Below are positions 51,241 to 60,687 of a stretch of 64,000 nt of DNA, one piece after another. Below the pieces are notes generated by a model that saw nothing but the letters and a program-made list of their open reading frames with translations, did no database searches and was not told where the DNA came from. The translations under genes were made by a program, and so were the position numbers. Source of the DNA: Altererythrobacter ishigakiensis (GTDB lineage Bacteria; Pseudomonadota; Alphaproteobacteria; Sphingomonadales; Sphingomonadaceae); assembly GCF_001663155.1 (NCBI RefSeq), contig NZ_CP015963.1, positions 1,636,001-1,700,000 on the forward strand. The letters run 5' to 3'. Position 1 is the first letter of the stretch. Each line of letters begins with the position of its first letter.

Positions 51241-51680
51241 GATATTTGCACCCGGCGTTCGACTTTAAAATTGACAGGCTTTCCAACGCCGAATTCGGTC
51301 CATGCAGGAGTATATGTGTCCTCCATGGTGATGATTACGAATTCTGACACCACGGCGCTTGTCCCGCACGTGGTAGGATCATCGATGAGCGTGGCGGTGG
51401 TATCGCACCGGTATTTGAGGTCAATCTTCACCTTGTCCGTCGCTAAACCCGTGGAGGCTTCGATGATTTGCTCCAATGTCGCCCGTTCACTGGCTTCGTC
51501 GGGCGAACGCGCAAGCGTTACCTGAGCAGCTTCGGCTGCTGCAGTCTGAAGCTCTGCCTGGCGCGAGACGATATTGCTGACTTCAAGCCCGCCAAGCACC
51601 ATCGTAGCCAGTATCGGCAAGATGAATGCGGTCTCAATTGCAACACTGCCGCGTTCGTTCTTTGCGAGTTTCTTGATCAT
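51237..51680 (-). CDS. TadE-family pilus/secretion-associated protein (first copy)
   Basis: A 147-residue pseudopilin-like protein with NERGSVAIETAFILPILATM and one transmembrane helix, followed by a small external domain with two Cys (RCDTTATLIDDPTTCGTS) that could form a disulfide. It lies 12 bases after tadG and overlaps the next tadE gene. It is related to that gene in its N-terminal pattern, but the two are clearly different proteins. Confidence 0.85.
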   Translation of the reverse strand: MIKKLAKNERGSVAIETAFILPILATMVLGGLEVSNIVSRQAELQTAAAEAAQVTLARSPDEASERATLEQIIEASTGLATDKVKIDLKYRCDTTATLIDDPTTCGTSAVVSEFVIITMEDTYTPAWTEFGVGKPVNFKVERRVQIS

Positions 51681-51692
51681 TGCTTTCCCCGC

Positions 51693-53276
51693 TTATGCGA
51701 CCAGCCGAACACGCGTACCGCCGCTGCCGAAGACCTTCAGATTGTCTTCGTCAAAGCCGGATTCGCAAAAGCTAGATAGGTCGGCAGTACCGCTGATGTT
51801 GATGCGCTTTGCCGCAACCATCAAGCATTCAGAGTTTGCTCCAGCTGTGCCTGCCATCTCGATGTCGCTATTTGGAGTGTAGATCACCCCGTTCAGGAAC
51901 GTCGACGCATTGCCGTTGATCATATTGCTATTAGAGCCACGGGAATTCGGATCTTCGAAAATGAGCATGCCCGCAAGATCTTCCGCGTCGTCTGCTGCAA
52001 CGCCTGCGGCGATTAACTCGTTAACCGTCATCGCGGTGAGTTCGATATCCGCGCCACCGTTTATCTTCAGGCCCGCGCCATTCTTTAGAACAAACATGAC
52101 GCCTGAACCTTTGAGTGAATACTGCGCGTTAACGTCCAGATCACCTCCGTCGATCACATAGATGCCGCTTGCAAGAGTTGTGTCGCAGCTCAAGTCAAAG
52201 TCAGAGTAAGTTCCCGGGAGCAAATTTGCCTCACCGCTGGTGCTGACATTGCCGGTCACATTGTACGTGATGGTGGTTGTCGTTGTGGCCTGCTCATAGA
52301 CCTTGTCTGGGCCACTCCCCGCCACCTGATACAAGTCACTGACGATAGTCGAAGACTCATCGACCGGCAGAGTAGTATAGGTCTGTCCATTCAACTGAGA
52401 GGTATTGGTTTCATCCGCCTTTGCATCGATGAACTCGCCATATGCGACTGCTTGCCGAGCGTTACGGCCAATAAAGTAATCATAGCTGACCGAAACCACA
52501 GTCTGCTCATTTGCCGTATATGTAACGCTTGATGTTGCGCAAGTAAGTGTGCGCGGCGTTGGATTGTCAGGGGGCGTAAGCGACTCAAACGGATCGTAAA
52601 GGTCCTCTACGTTTTCAGCTTTGGTCGCGTTGGCAAAGCCGCCATGTTCATCGACGATCTTGCCGGCAGTTGCCACGCTTCCCACATCATAGGTGCCCGA
52701 AGAGCCACTGATCTCGATGGCTCTGTTATTATTGGATAGCGCTCCGATACCGCATGCCGCATTAACGGTCGGCCCGCCATTGAACCAAAGACCTTTGCTT
52801 TGTGTTTTGTCGAGAGCCAACAAGCAGGCGCGCCATTCAGCGATAGTTTCCCATGTCGCCTGTGCATTCACTCGAATTGTGGCACTGCGGCCCATTACGA
52901 ACCCTGCAAAGGGCAGGTTGGCTGTTACCTCTGCTGTGACAACAACGCTGTTCTGGGTTCCGCCATCATAGTCAGCGAGTGCTGCAGTGTGGCTTGCGCC
53001 CTTTGAACCAGTAATCGACAGGTTGTCGCTGAATTCCTGATCGGCCCGTGTTATATAGGCGTTGGTGGTGTCACCGTTACCGCGTGACCACGCCGCCGCT
53101 AGCGCGGCTTGGTCTGCTGCAAATTGAAGCTCTCGCTGCCACAGGTACCACTGCGCTGTATCGACCGCGAGGCCAGCACCGCCCATCAGGGCAGGCATAC
53201 CCAACCCGACCAAGATCGCTGCGTTACCGCTCTTGCTGCGGCAAAGTTTTCGGCTGAACTTGCGAAGTACACCCAT
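51693..53276 (-). CDS. TadG-family pilus assembly protein
   Basis: A 527-residue protein with an N-terminal Flp/TadG-type segment (SKSGNAAILVGLGMPALMGG) and one hydrophobic helix, then a long, Thr/Ser/Asn/Gly-rich external region without the von Willebrand MIDAS pattern that I can see. TadG proteins are thought to be minor pilus or anchoring components. It heads a three-gene operon with two tadE genes. The motor, secretin and prepilin peptidase genes are not in this window, so the pilus genes are split on this chromosome or the set acts alone. Confidence 0.8.
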   Translation of the reverse strand: MGVLRKFSRKLCRSKSGNAAILVGLGMPALMGGAGLAVDTAQWYLWQRELQFAADQAALAAAWSRGNGDTTNAYITRADQEFSDNLSITGSKGASHTAALADYDGGTQNSVVVTAEVTANLPFAGFVMGRSATIRVNAQATWETIAEWRACLLALDKTQSKGLWFNGGPTVNAACGIGALSNNNRAIEISGSSGTYDVGSVATAGKIVDEHGGFANATKAENVEDLYDPFESLTPPDNPTPRTLTCATSSVTYTANEQTVVSVSYDYFIGRNARQAVAYGEFIDAKADETNTSQLNGQTYTTLPVDESSTIVSDLYQVAGSGPDKVYEQATTTTTITYNVTGNVSTSGEANLLPGTYSDFDLSCDTTLASGIYVIDGGDLDVNAQYSLKGSGVMFVLKNGAGLKINGGADIELTAMTVNELIAAGVAADDAEDLAGMLIFEDPNSRGSNSNMINGNASTFLNGVIYTPNSDIEMAGTAGANSECLMVAAKRINISGTADLSSFCESGFDEDNLKVFGSGGTRVRLVA

Positions 53277-53465
53277 GTTTTAATCCCTTTTCGGCAGCCT
53301 TCATTGGCTACTTTGGGACGCGCATAGCGCAGGCAAGGTATTCGGAACGTTCAATAGTGTGGTTAACAAAACCCGACCAAAACCATGCGCGGTTATCAGG
53401 AATCTTGCTGATTTACTGGATTTCTAAGGTTGACAGGAGGTGGCTTTACGGGACTAGCGAGTGCC

Positions 53466-54110
53466 ATGAATTGGCTTGAGAAGCTTGAACTGGGCGATGC
53501 GGAACAGATCGCGGTGCAGTACACCCCCAAGCGATTGCGGGCCAAACTCGCGACGTTGTTCGCTCTCGATCGTCGGCTTGGCCAGTTGATCGCGCAAACG
53601 TCTGAACCCGCGTTGGGGCAGATGCGGCTTGCATGGTGGCGAGACGTCTTGAGGCAGGATCCCGCAAACCGTCCGACAGGTGACATCGTACTCGACGCGA
53701 TCGGAGCACATTGGGTGGGGGCGGAATCTCAACTTAGTGAGTTGATAGATGGATGGGAGTATATGTTGAGCGATCCTCCATTGTCCGAACTTGCTGCGCG
53801 GAACTTCATTAACGGCCGGGTGCGGTCGATCCGGGCCGGTACAGATGGGGACACGGCGGTTGAAGCCGCAGCCAGAAGATGGGCCTGCGCAGATGCTACT
53901 GCGCATACCTCGCAAGAGGATGAGCGAGCACTTTTCGTGAGGATCGGTTTAGAGGAATCCGATTTACGCCCGCACTTTTCTCAACCGCATCGCGGAATGG
54001 CAGTGCTAAACGCGTTGAGCCTCCGCGCGCTAAAACGCGGTGGCCGACCACTCATGGAAGGTCGGGGTGCTGCGCTGACAGCTATTCGCGCGGGCATTAT
54101 TCGAAAATAA
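53466..54110 (+). CDS. squalene/phytoene-synthase-like protein, probably non-catalytic
   Basis: About 214 residues with similarity to trans-isoprenyl diphosphate synthases (YTPKRLRAKLATLFALDRRL, GQMRLAWWRDVL). It is shorter than the roughly 270-300 residues of real phytoene synthases, and I do not see the two Asp-rich motifs. It resembles the NDUFAF6-like branch, linked in mitochondria to complex I assembly, a link that is only suggestive here. The ATG at 53466 has no clear ribosome binding site; an AGGAGG lies 25 bases upstream. Confidence 0.7.
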   Translation: MNWLEKLELGDAEQIAVQYTPKRLRAKLATLFALDRRLGQLIAQTSEPALGQMRLAWWRDVLRQDPANRPTGDIVLDAIGAHWVGAESQLSELIDGWEYMLSDPPLSELAARNFINGRVRSIRAGTDGDTAVEAAARRWACADATAHTSQEDERALFVRIGLEESDLRPHFSQPHRGMAVLNALSLRALKRGGRPLMEGRGAALTAIRAGIIRK

Positions 54111-54148
54111 CAATATGAATCTTCATGCCCGTTGTGTAGGAATACTTG

Positions 54149-54613
54149 ATGAACCGAATAATTTTCGGAATGTTTTTTGGTTTTTTACTGGCCACTGGGG
54201 GGCTGTACTGGTGGCAGGGTCGGGCTGAAGTAGAGTTATACGCACCTCCCTTGCCTGAACCAGAAGAAGACGCGCCCGCTCCGGAGCAACTACCGCTGAC
54301 CGATCCAGCCGAGATGCTGGGCCCGGTTCCACCTGAAGCGAGCGAGCTTACTAGGGAGCAGCGCCGCTTTTTCCGCTATGACCGCAATCGTGATTGGCGC
54401 ATCACTCGTAACGAAATGCTCTCGACCCGAAGTGACGGCTTTCGACGGCTGGATGTTGATGGAAACAACTTGCTCACATTTGAGGAATGGGCGGTCACTA
54501 CCGCAAACAAGTTTGATGACGCGGATTTTGATGGAGACGGCAAGCTGACGCCGAAAGAGTTCGCCACGACTGCTCCAAAACGCAGCACCGGCCGTTCAGC
54601 GTGTCGTTGTTAG
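54149..54613 (+). CDS. membrane-anchored or exported EF-hand protein
   Basis: A 154-residue protein. An N-terminal hydrophobic helix (IIFGMFFGFLLATGGLYW) anchors or exports it. A Pro/Glu-rich stretch follows (about 28-60), then three EF-hand loops: DRNRDWRITRNE, DVDGNNLLTFEE and DFDGDGKLTPKE. The last two keep all usual calcium-binding positions, the first is less ideal. A calcium-binding role in the periplasm is likely, and the partner is unknown. It is convergent with trmFO, one base between their stops. Confidence 0.8.
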   Translation: MNRIIFGMFFGFLLATGGLYWWQGRAEVELYAPPLPEPEEDAPAPEQLPLTDPAEMLGPVPPEASELTREQRRFFRYDRNRDWRITRNEMLSTRSDGFRRLDVDGNNLLTFEEWAVTTANKFDDADFDGDGKLTPKEFATTAPKRSTGRSACRC

Positions 54614-54614
54614 C

Positions 54615-55982
54615 CTATGCCGGCACGGCCTCGCTTGCTTTGATCCATTCAGCCATGTCGGCTTTGGCGCGTGAGGTATAGGCTTCTTTGCGCTGTTTTT
54701 TCTTTACATCGTGAAGCGGTGGGAAAAGGCCAAAATTCACGTTCATCGGTTGAAAAGTCTCTGCCTCAGCGTCCCCTGTAATATGGCTGAGCAGGGCACC
54801 CATGGCTGTCGTTGCAGGTAGAGGAGCCCATTCCCGCCCAGCCAGTTCGCAGGCCGCCATCATGCCTGCCATAAGACCAACTGCCGAGCTTTCTACATAA
54901 CCCTCGCAACCGGTCACTTGCCCAGCGAAACGAATGTGCGGAGCGTCACGCAACCTGAGCTGGCGATCGAGCACGAGTGGCGAATTCAGGAATGTATTGC
55001 GATGCAAACCGCCCAATCGGGCAAACTCTGCATTCTCAAGCCCGGGGATGGTGCGGAAAAGCTCAATCTGCGCTCCATACTTCAGCTTGGTCTGAAAGCC
55101 GACCATGTTCCACAAGGTGCCCAGCTTGTTGTCCTGGCGCAGCTGAACCACAGCATAGGGCCAACGACCTTGCGGGTGTTCATCGGTCGTGTCGTAGGGA
55201 TTGTCGAGCCCGACGCCTTTCATAGGACCGTACCGAAGTGTTTCCACACCACGCTCAGCCATCACTTCGATGGGCATGCAGCCTTCGAAATAGGGTGTAT
55301 TCTTCTCCCAGTCGCGGAAATCAGTCTTCTCTCCATCAAGCAATCCTTGGTGGAAGGCCAAATACTGATCCTTTGTCATGGGGCAATTGATGTAATCTCC
55401 ATCTTCATTCGAAGCTTCGGTCCGCTTGTTCCAGCGGCTCTGGATCCAGCATTTGGTCATGTCGATACTATCGCGGTGTACAATCGGCGCGATGGCATCG
55501 AAGAACGAAAGGCGTTCCTGCCCGGTTGCTTTAACAATATTCTCGGCCAGTTTCTGCGCGGTCAGGGGACCTGTAGACACGATCGTCAAGCCGGCGGTAG
55601 GTAATTCGTCCACGCGCTCGCGGACTATGGTGATATTGGGATGTTCTGACAGAACCTTTGTCACTTCATCAGAGAACACATCGCGATCCACCGCCATCGC
55701 GCTGCCCGCCGGGACCTGAGCCGTGCCTCCTGCACGCATGATCAACGAATCGAGCGCGCGCATCTCGTGATGGAGCAGGCCGACTGCATTCTTGGTGTCG
55801 TCATCGGAACGGAAACTGTTCGAGCAGACCAGTTCAGCCAGTCCGTCGGTTTGGTGCGCTGGTGTCATCTCTCCTGACCCGCGCATTTCGGATAAGCGCA
55901 CCTTGTATCCGCGCTTCGCGAGCTGCCATGCAGCTTCACTGCCAGCGAGACCACCACCTATGATATGCACATCGTAAGTCAT
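54615..55982 (-). CDS. trmFO: methylenetetrahydrofolate--tRNA-(uracil-54-C5)-methyltransferase
   Basis: Folate- and FAD-dependent enzyme that makes ribothymidine at position 54 of tRNA, 455 residues. The dinucleotide motif [19 protein letters not shown] is at the N-terminus, SNSFRSDDD follows, and the FAD domain ends with [20 protein letters not shown]. It is the type found in Gram-positives and alphaproteobacteria in place of TrmA. The ATG overlaps an open frame of the divergent lysoplasmalogenase region. Confidence 0.95.
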   Translation of the reverse strand: MTYDVHIIGGGLAGSEAAWQLAKRGYKVRLSEMRGSGEMTPAHQTDGLAELVCSNSFRSDDDTKNAVGLLHHEMRALDSLIMRAGGTAQVPAGSAMAVDRDVFSDEVTKVLSEHPNITIVRERVDELPTAGLTIVSTGPLTAQKLAENIVKATGQERLSFFDAIAPIVHRDSIDMTKCWIQSRWNKRTEASNEDGDYINCPMTKDQYLAFHQGLLDGEKTDFRDWEKNTPYFEGCMPIEVMAERGVETLRYGPMKGVGLDNPYDTTDEHPQGRWPYAVVQLRQDNKLGTLWNMVGFQTKLKYGAQIELFRTIPGLENAEFARLGGLHRNTFLNSPLVLDRQLRLRDAPHIRFAGQVTGCEGYVESSAVGLMAGMMAACELAGREWAPLPATTAMGALLSHITGDAEAETFQPMNVNFGLFPPLHDVKKKQRKEAYTSRAKADMAEWIKASEAVPA

Positions 55983-56050
55983 TGCATCGCGCAGTTAAGC
56001 TTGCAGGAGAGGGGCATCAAGCCCTAGCTATGCCGCAAGGGGAGAATACC

Positions 56051-56722
56051 ATGCCAAAGCGTGCACTGATCGATCATCGGCCGTGGTTGCTTGCGAGTGT
56101 TATTGCGGCGGTGGCGTACTACTTTTTGCGCGACAATCCGATTGGAGAAATCTGGCTAATCGCACTTAAGGGGACGGGTGTGGCGTGCCTTGCCTTCTAT
56201 GCAATGCGACGCGGTGCAGTTTCCGAAGGCCAGATTTTGGCGGCGGTAATGTTGTTCAGCGCGCTGGGTGACATGGGTATTGAGATTGATTTCACTCTCG
56301 GTGGTGGATTGTTCTTCGTCTCGCACGTGTTTGCGATCTGGCTTTATTTACGCAATCCGAGAGCGAAGCCGGTTGGTTCCCAGAAGGCGTTGGGCGTCGC
56401 CTTGTTGCTGGGTACCCCGTTCATTAGTTGGGTATTGAGCCAGGATCTGGCGGTGGCGCTCTATGGACTCGCGCTCGGTGGCATGGCGGCGTGCGCCTGG
56501 ATGAGCCGTTTTCCGCGCTATCGCGTTGGTATCGGGGCGGTGCTGTTTGTAATCTCTGACTTTCTCATTTTCAGTCAGATGGGAACCTTCGATCTGGGCG
56601 ATTTGCCGAGATTCCTGATTTGGCCGTTATACTTTGTAGGGCAATTTCTGATCGCGACCGGTGTGGTGCAGACACTGCGCGGTGAACACCCGGGGCATGA
56701 GAAGGCGCCTCAACCGGAGTAA
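56051..56722 (+). CDS. lysoplasmalogenase (YhhN/TMEM86 family)
   Basis: Membrane protein with about eight helices, 223 residues, of the YhhN family that hydrolyses the vinyl-ether bond of lysoplasmalogens in characterised members. The conserved acidic motif is SALGDMGIEI, with a second one in VISDFLIF. I chose the ATG at 56051 because GGGGAG lies seven to eight bases upstream. An ATG-rich upstream extension is unlikely. Its 3' end overlaps the convergent dioxygenase gene by 13 bases. Substrate in this organism unknown. Confidence 0.82.
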   Translation: MPKRALIDHRPWLLASVIAAVAYYFLRDNPIGEIWLIALKGTGVACLAFYAMRRGAVSEGQILAAVMLFSALGDMGIEIDFTLGGGLFFVSHVFAIWLYLRNPRAKPVGSQKALGVALLLGTPFISWVLSQDLAVALYGLALGGMAACAWMSRFPRYRVGIGAVLFVISDFLIFSQMGTFDLGDLPRFLIWPLYFVGQFLIATGVVQTLRGEHPGHEKAPQPE

Positions 56723-57552
56723 CCGGCGATGGTAGTACGGTGCAGTTCGCGCCTATGGCCTTCGTAACCGCCGGTTGCCTTGTGAAGGACACTGCGATTG
56801 TCCCACATGACCAGCATTCCAGGCTCCCAACGTTGACGGTAAACAAACTCATCGCTGGATTGCCATTGAGCGAGCTCTGACAGGAGAGCAATTGCGTCTG
56901 CCTGCTCCAATTCCTCTATGCCGATAATGTACCCGAGTGTTGAGAAGATCGCTTCTTCACCGGTTTCCGGGTGCTTCTGGATCAATGGATGTGTGCATGT
57001 TTCGCGCGCGCGCTCATCGGGTCGGATGTCCATGCTTCGCCCCACGTCTTTATCGCCATAAGAACCATCAGGCGCGTAGGCGAGCTGCGCAGAATGAACC
57101 GCGGTTAATCCACGCAGGAATTCTTTCCTTTCCTCGGTAAGCGCTTCAAACGCGGCGACTTGGTTTGCGAACAAGGTGTCGCCACCAGCAGGCGGAATAT
57201 CGATAGCGAGCAGGCATGTTCCAGCTGGTGGACGGGTAAGAAAACTCCAGTCGCTGTGCCAATTCTCGGCGAAGAGTGGCGTTTTCTCATCTGCTTCGCG
57301 AAGAATTGCAGCGATATGTTCGCGGCCTTCGATCGGAGCAAAAAAAGGGTCCTGACCAAAACCGCCCATGGCCAAGGTGAAACGCTCTAATGCGTCATCG
57401 TCCATGTCTTGATCGGCAAAAGCCAGAACCTTGTGCTCCAGCCATGCTTCGCGGATTTCTGATATAAGGCCCGATGACAGCTCGCCCTCCAGATCAACCC
57501 CGGTAACCGTAGCACCGCAAGATTGACCGGATGGCGAGATCATCAGTCTCAT
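56710..57552 (-). CDS. TauD/TfdA-family alpha-ketoglutarate-dependent dioxygenase
   Basis: Non-heme iron oxygenase, 280 residues. The facial triad begins with His99-x-Asp101 in NWHSDWSF, the distal His is in LHRTTIAGY or RSVLHKATGG, and the 2-oxoglutarate Arg is in GHRRELHR. The PAGGDTLFANQ segment is typical. The substrate is unknown; taurine, sulfonates and small acids are the family's known ones. The start overlaps the gyrA stop by ATGA, which is an unusual partner. Confidence 0.88.
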   Translation of the reverse strand: MRLMISPSGQSCGATVTGVDLEGELSSGLISEIREAWLEHKVLAFADQDMDDDALERFTLAMGGFGQDPFFAPIEGREHIAAILREADEKTPLFAENWHSDWSFLTRPPAGTCLLAIDIPPAGGDTLFANQVAAFEALTEERKEFLRGLTAVHSAQLAYAPDGSYGDKDVGRSMDIRPDERARETCTHPLIQKHPETGEEAIFSTLGYIIGIEELEQADAIALLSELAQWQSSDEFVYRQRWEPGMLVMWDNRSVLHKATGGYEGHRRELHRTTIAGYSG

Positions 57553-60386
57553 TCGTTAGCGCCGCTCTCGATATCTTTGTCAGATTGTGGCGTTGTTTCG
57601 GGCGCTGTCTCATCTCCGCCGCCGCGCCGTTCGACCATCTCTTCGACGATTGTCTCTTCAGCTTCGTTCTCTGGTTCTTCCTCATCATCGATAAGGGCAG
57701 CGCCAACGATTTGCTCGTCCTTGGAGACGTTGAAGATGCGCACGCCAGAAGAGCCGCGGCCGGAAATGGAATAGCCCGCATGGGTTTCGAACCCGCCATC
57801 GATCATATGGCGGAAATCCACCGGAAGCCGGATCAGTTTGGCCTGGTCCGTCACCAGCATCAATTGCGAGCCGTGCTTCACAGGGAAGCTGGCAACTACA
57901 GACCCATTGCGGTTCTTGTCCGAAGGTTCGCCTATGTTGGTCAGGCCCATGCCACCACGCCCAATCGTGCGATACTCATACGCCGATGAAATTTTACCGT
58001 ATCCGCGAGATGTAAGCGTGAGAATGAATTCCTCATTCTCGGCCATTTCAGCAACCTTGTTCGCATCCAGAGTCGGTTCGGCATCATTGTTCTTCCAGGC
58101 GGCCGCTCGCAAGTACGCATCGCGCACTTCCGTGTCGCGTTCACCCGCGTCCAGAACAGCCATCGAAACGACTTTCTGGCCTTCTTTCAGCTTCATTCCG
58201 CGCACACCGATACCGGTGCGGCTCTTCGTCTCGCGCGCATCGGTCGCAGAGAAACGGATCGCCTTGCCTGAATCTGAAGCCAGGAAGATCTCCTGATCTT
58301 CAGTCAGCAGTTCGACGCCAATCAACCGGTCGCCACTGCCCTCCACGAAGCCCATTGCATATTTGCCGTTAGAAGGAACATTGGTGAAAGCGTCCATCGA
58401 ATTGCGGCGCACCATTCCTTGTTCGGTAGCGAAGACAATATTGAGCTTGTCCCACTCGCTCTCGTCTTCGGGTAGCGGAAGAACATTTGTCACGCGCTCA
58501 TCGTCACCCAGCGGTAATAGATTTACCATCGGTCGGCCCTTGGTCTGAGGCCCACCTTCAGGGAGCTTCCAGACCTTCAGGCGGTAAACGCGGCCGGTAT
58601 TGGTAAAAAACAACACCGGATTATGCGTAGATGTGACGAACAGTTCGACGACGGCATCCTCGTCCTTTGTTGCCATGCCGCTGCGCCCCTTGCCGCCCCG
58701 AGCCTGAGCCCGGAACGTATCAAGAGGCGTGCGTTTGATATATCCGCCATGCGTCACGGTCACGACCATCTCGTCGCGTTCAATCAGGTCTTCATCCTCG
58801 AGACCATCCCATGCCGGTGCAATCTCGGAAACACGCGGGGTGGCATAAGTATTGCGGATCTCTTCGAGCTCTTCGCGCAGCACACCGTAGAGTTTCACCC
58901 GGTCCGCCAGAATTGAGAGATACTCTTCGATCGCCACCGAGAGTTCTTTCAGTTCGTCTCCGATTTCATCGCGCCCCAACGCAGTCAGCCTATGCAGACG
59001 CAGATCAAGAATGGCCTTAACTTGCCGCTCGGAAAGGCGATATGTCCCGCCTTCTTCGTCCGCGGTCGGATCGATCGCTTCGACAAGGCGAATATATTGC
59101 GCAATATCTCCAATGGGCCATTCTTTGGCTAGCAAACGCTCGCGCGCAGCAGCGGGATTGGGCGCCCCGCGAATAATTGCGACCACTTCATCGAGATTGG
59201 ACACCGCAACGACCAGGCCGAGCAAGGTGTGCGCGCGGTCACGTGCTTTATTGAGCTCAAATTTGGTGCGGCGTGTTATGACTTCTTCGCGAAAGGCGAT
59301 GAAGGCTTGAATAATATCGCGAAGCGAGAGCGTCTCCGGGCGCCCCCCGCGAATTGCCAGCATATTGGCAGGGAAACTGGCCTGAGCCGGCGTGTGTCGC
59401 CAGATCTGGTTGAGAACAACTTCGGGCGTCGCATCGCGTTTCAAGTCGACCACCACGCGAACGCCCTCGCGCGAGCTTTCATCGCGAATATCAGATATGC
59501 CTTCGATGCGCTTTTCCTTGGCGGCATCGGCGATCTTCTCGACCAGGCCAGCTTTACCAACCTGGTAAGGGATCGAAGTCAGAACGATTGACTGCTTATC
59601 CTTGGGGCCGGTCTCAATCTCGTGCCTTGCACGCATTAGTATCGAACCACGCCCGGTCGTATAGGCGGCCTTTGCCCCCGATTGACCTAAGATTAGTGGT
59701 GCAGTCGGGAAATCGGGGCCCGGAATATACTGAAGCAGCTCCTCGGAAGTGATCGCGGGATTATCGAGGAATGCAAAGCAGCCATCGATAACTTCGCCCA
59801 GATTATGTGGCGGCACATTGGTCGCCATGCCCACTGCAATACCGCCTGCACCGTTGACGAGCAGGTTTGGGAAGCGGGCAGGGAGGACAGTTGGCTCTTG
59901 CAGCGAGCCGTCATAGTTATCCGCGAAGTCGACAGTGTCCTTGTCGAGATCATCGAGGAGTGTGTTCGCCACTCTTGCAAGTCGTGCCTCGGTGTAGCGC
60001 ATGCTAGCAGGTGGATCCGGGTCCATCGACCCGAAATTGCCCTGGCCATCGACCAGCGGAACACGCAGAGACCAATCCTGTGTCATCCGCGCTAGCGCAT
60101 CGTAGATCGCCGCATCACCATGTGGGTGATAATTACCCATCACGTCACCCACGATCTTCGCACTCTTGCGGTATGGGCGCCCGGCAACGAAACCACCTTC
60201 CTTACTGGCAAAGAGAATGCGCCGGTGAACTGGCTTCAATCCGTCACGCACATCGGGCAGTGCACGGCTAACGATTACGCTCATGGCGTAATCGAGGTAG
60301 CTCGTCTTCATCTCGTCGACGATATCGACGCGTTCAAATTCGCCCAGTGGTTGAGGCGAGGGCAGAGTTTCGGTTTCGTCGCTCAA
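57549..60386 (-). CDS. gyrA: DNA gyrase subunit A
   Basis: Breakage-reunion subunit of gyrase, 945 residues. Catalytic Tyr131 is in MRYTEARL. The quinolone-resistance region reads [10 protein letters not shown]: the residue matching E. coli Ser83 is Ala92, while Asp87 is conserved as Asp96. The C-terminal domain has six-bladed repeats beginning near [21 protein letters not shown], holding the GyrA box, and a long acidic tail. It is transcribed with the dioxygenase gene downstream. GyrB is not in the window. Confidence 0.97.
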   Translation of the reverse strand: MSDETETLPSPQPLGEFERVDIVDEMKTSYLDYAMSVIVSRALPDVRDGLKPVHRRILFASKEGGFVAGRPYRKSAKIVGDVMGNYHPHGDAAIYDALARMTQDWSLRVPLVDGQGNFGSMDPDPPASMRYTEARLARVANTLLDDLDKDTVDFADNYDGSLQEPTVLPARFPNLLVNGAGGIAVGMATNVPPHNLGEVIDGCFAFLDNPAITSEELLQYIPGPDFPTAPLILGQSGAKAAYTTGRGSILMRARHEIETGPKDKQSIVLTSIPYQVGKAGLVEKIADAAKEKRIEGISDIRDESSREGVRVVVDLKRDATPEVVLNQIWRHTPAQASFPANMLAIRGGRPETLSLRDIIQAFIAFREEVITRRTKFELNKARDRAHTLLGLVVAVSNLDEVVAIIRGAPNPAAARERLLAKEWPIGDIAQYIRLVEAIDPTADEEGGTYRLSERQVKAILDLRLHRLTALGRDEIGDELKELSVAIEEYLSILADRVKLYGVLREELEEIRNTYATPRVSEIAPAWDGLEDEDLIERDEMVVTVTHGGYIKRTPLDTFRAQARGGKGRSGMATKDEDAVVELFVTSTHNPVLFFTNTGRVYRLKVWKLPEGGPQTKGRPMVNLLPLGDDERVTNVLPLPEDESEWDKLNIVFATEQGMVRRNSMDAFTNVPSNGKYAMGFVEGSGDRLIGVELLTEDQEIFLASDSGKAIRFSATDARETKSRTGIGVRGMKLKEGQKVVSMAVLDAGERDTEVRDAYLRAAAWKNNDAEPTLDANKVAEMAENEEFILTLTSRGYGKISSAYEYRTIGRGGMGLTNIGEPSDKNRNGSVVASFPVKHGSQLMLVTDQAKLIRLPVDFRHMIDGGFETHAGYSISGRGSSGVRIFNVSKDEQIVGAALIDDEEEPENEAEETIVEEMVERRGGGDETAPETTPQSDKDIESGANE

Positions 60387-60687
60387 AGCGGGTCCGTTCT
60401 GTTAAGCTGAAGTCCAGCGGAATATCGATTTCCAATGTAGGCTTTCGGCGAGATTTTCGCCAGTTTTCGTGCAGATAAATGCACCTTCAAACGACCTTTT
60501 TCCACACAAAGCACCATCACCGTGCGCGCGGAATCTAACCAACGCTGGATAAGTCATTCAAAGACTGTTCAGCACGGCTCACATAGGAGGAATTGCAAAA
60601 TACGCCAGAGCAGGCCATTGGGTGCCTTGTGAGCTATTTTATGCGCGGAAGAACCGCGAATTTTCGAAGTTTTCAGGAGTGATTTTA
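60387..60687. other. intergenic region upstream of gyrA and the TPR gene
   Basis: Three hundred bases between two divergent starts. I see no gene of normal size. There is an AGGAGG at 60585-60590, two bases ahead of a TTG (60593), which opens a 29-codon frame ending at 60682 inside the ribosome binding site of the TPR gene. It may be a chance frame or a leader peptide. A TTGGGT/TATGCG pair near 60618-60645 is a loose promoter match. No hairpin terminator is evident. Confidence 0.3.
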
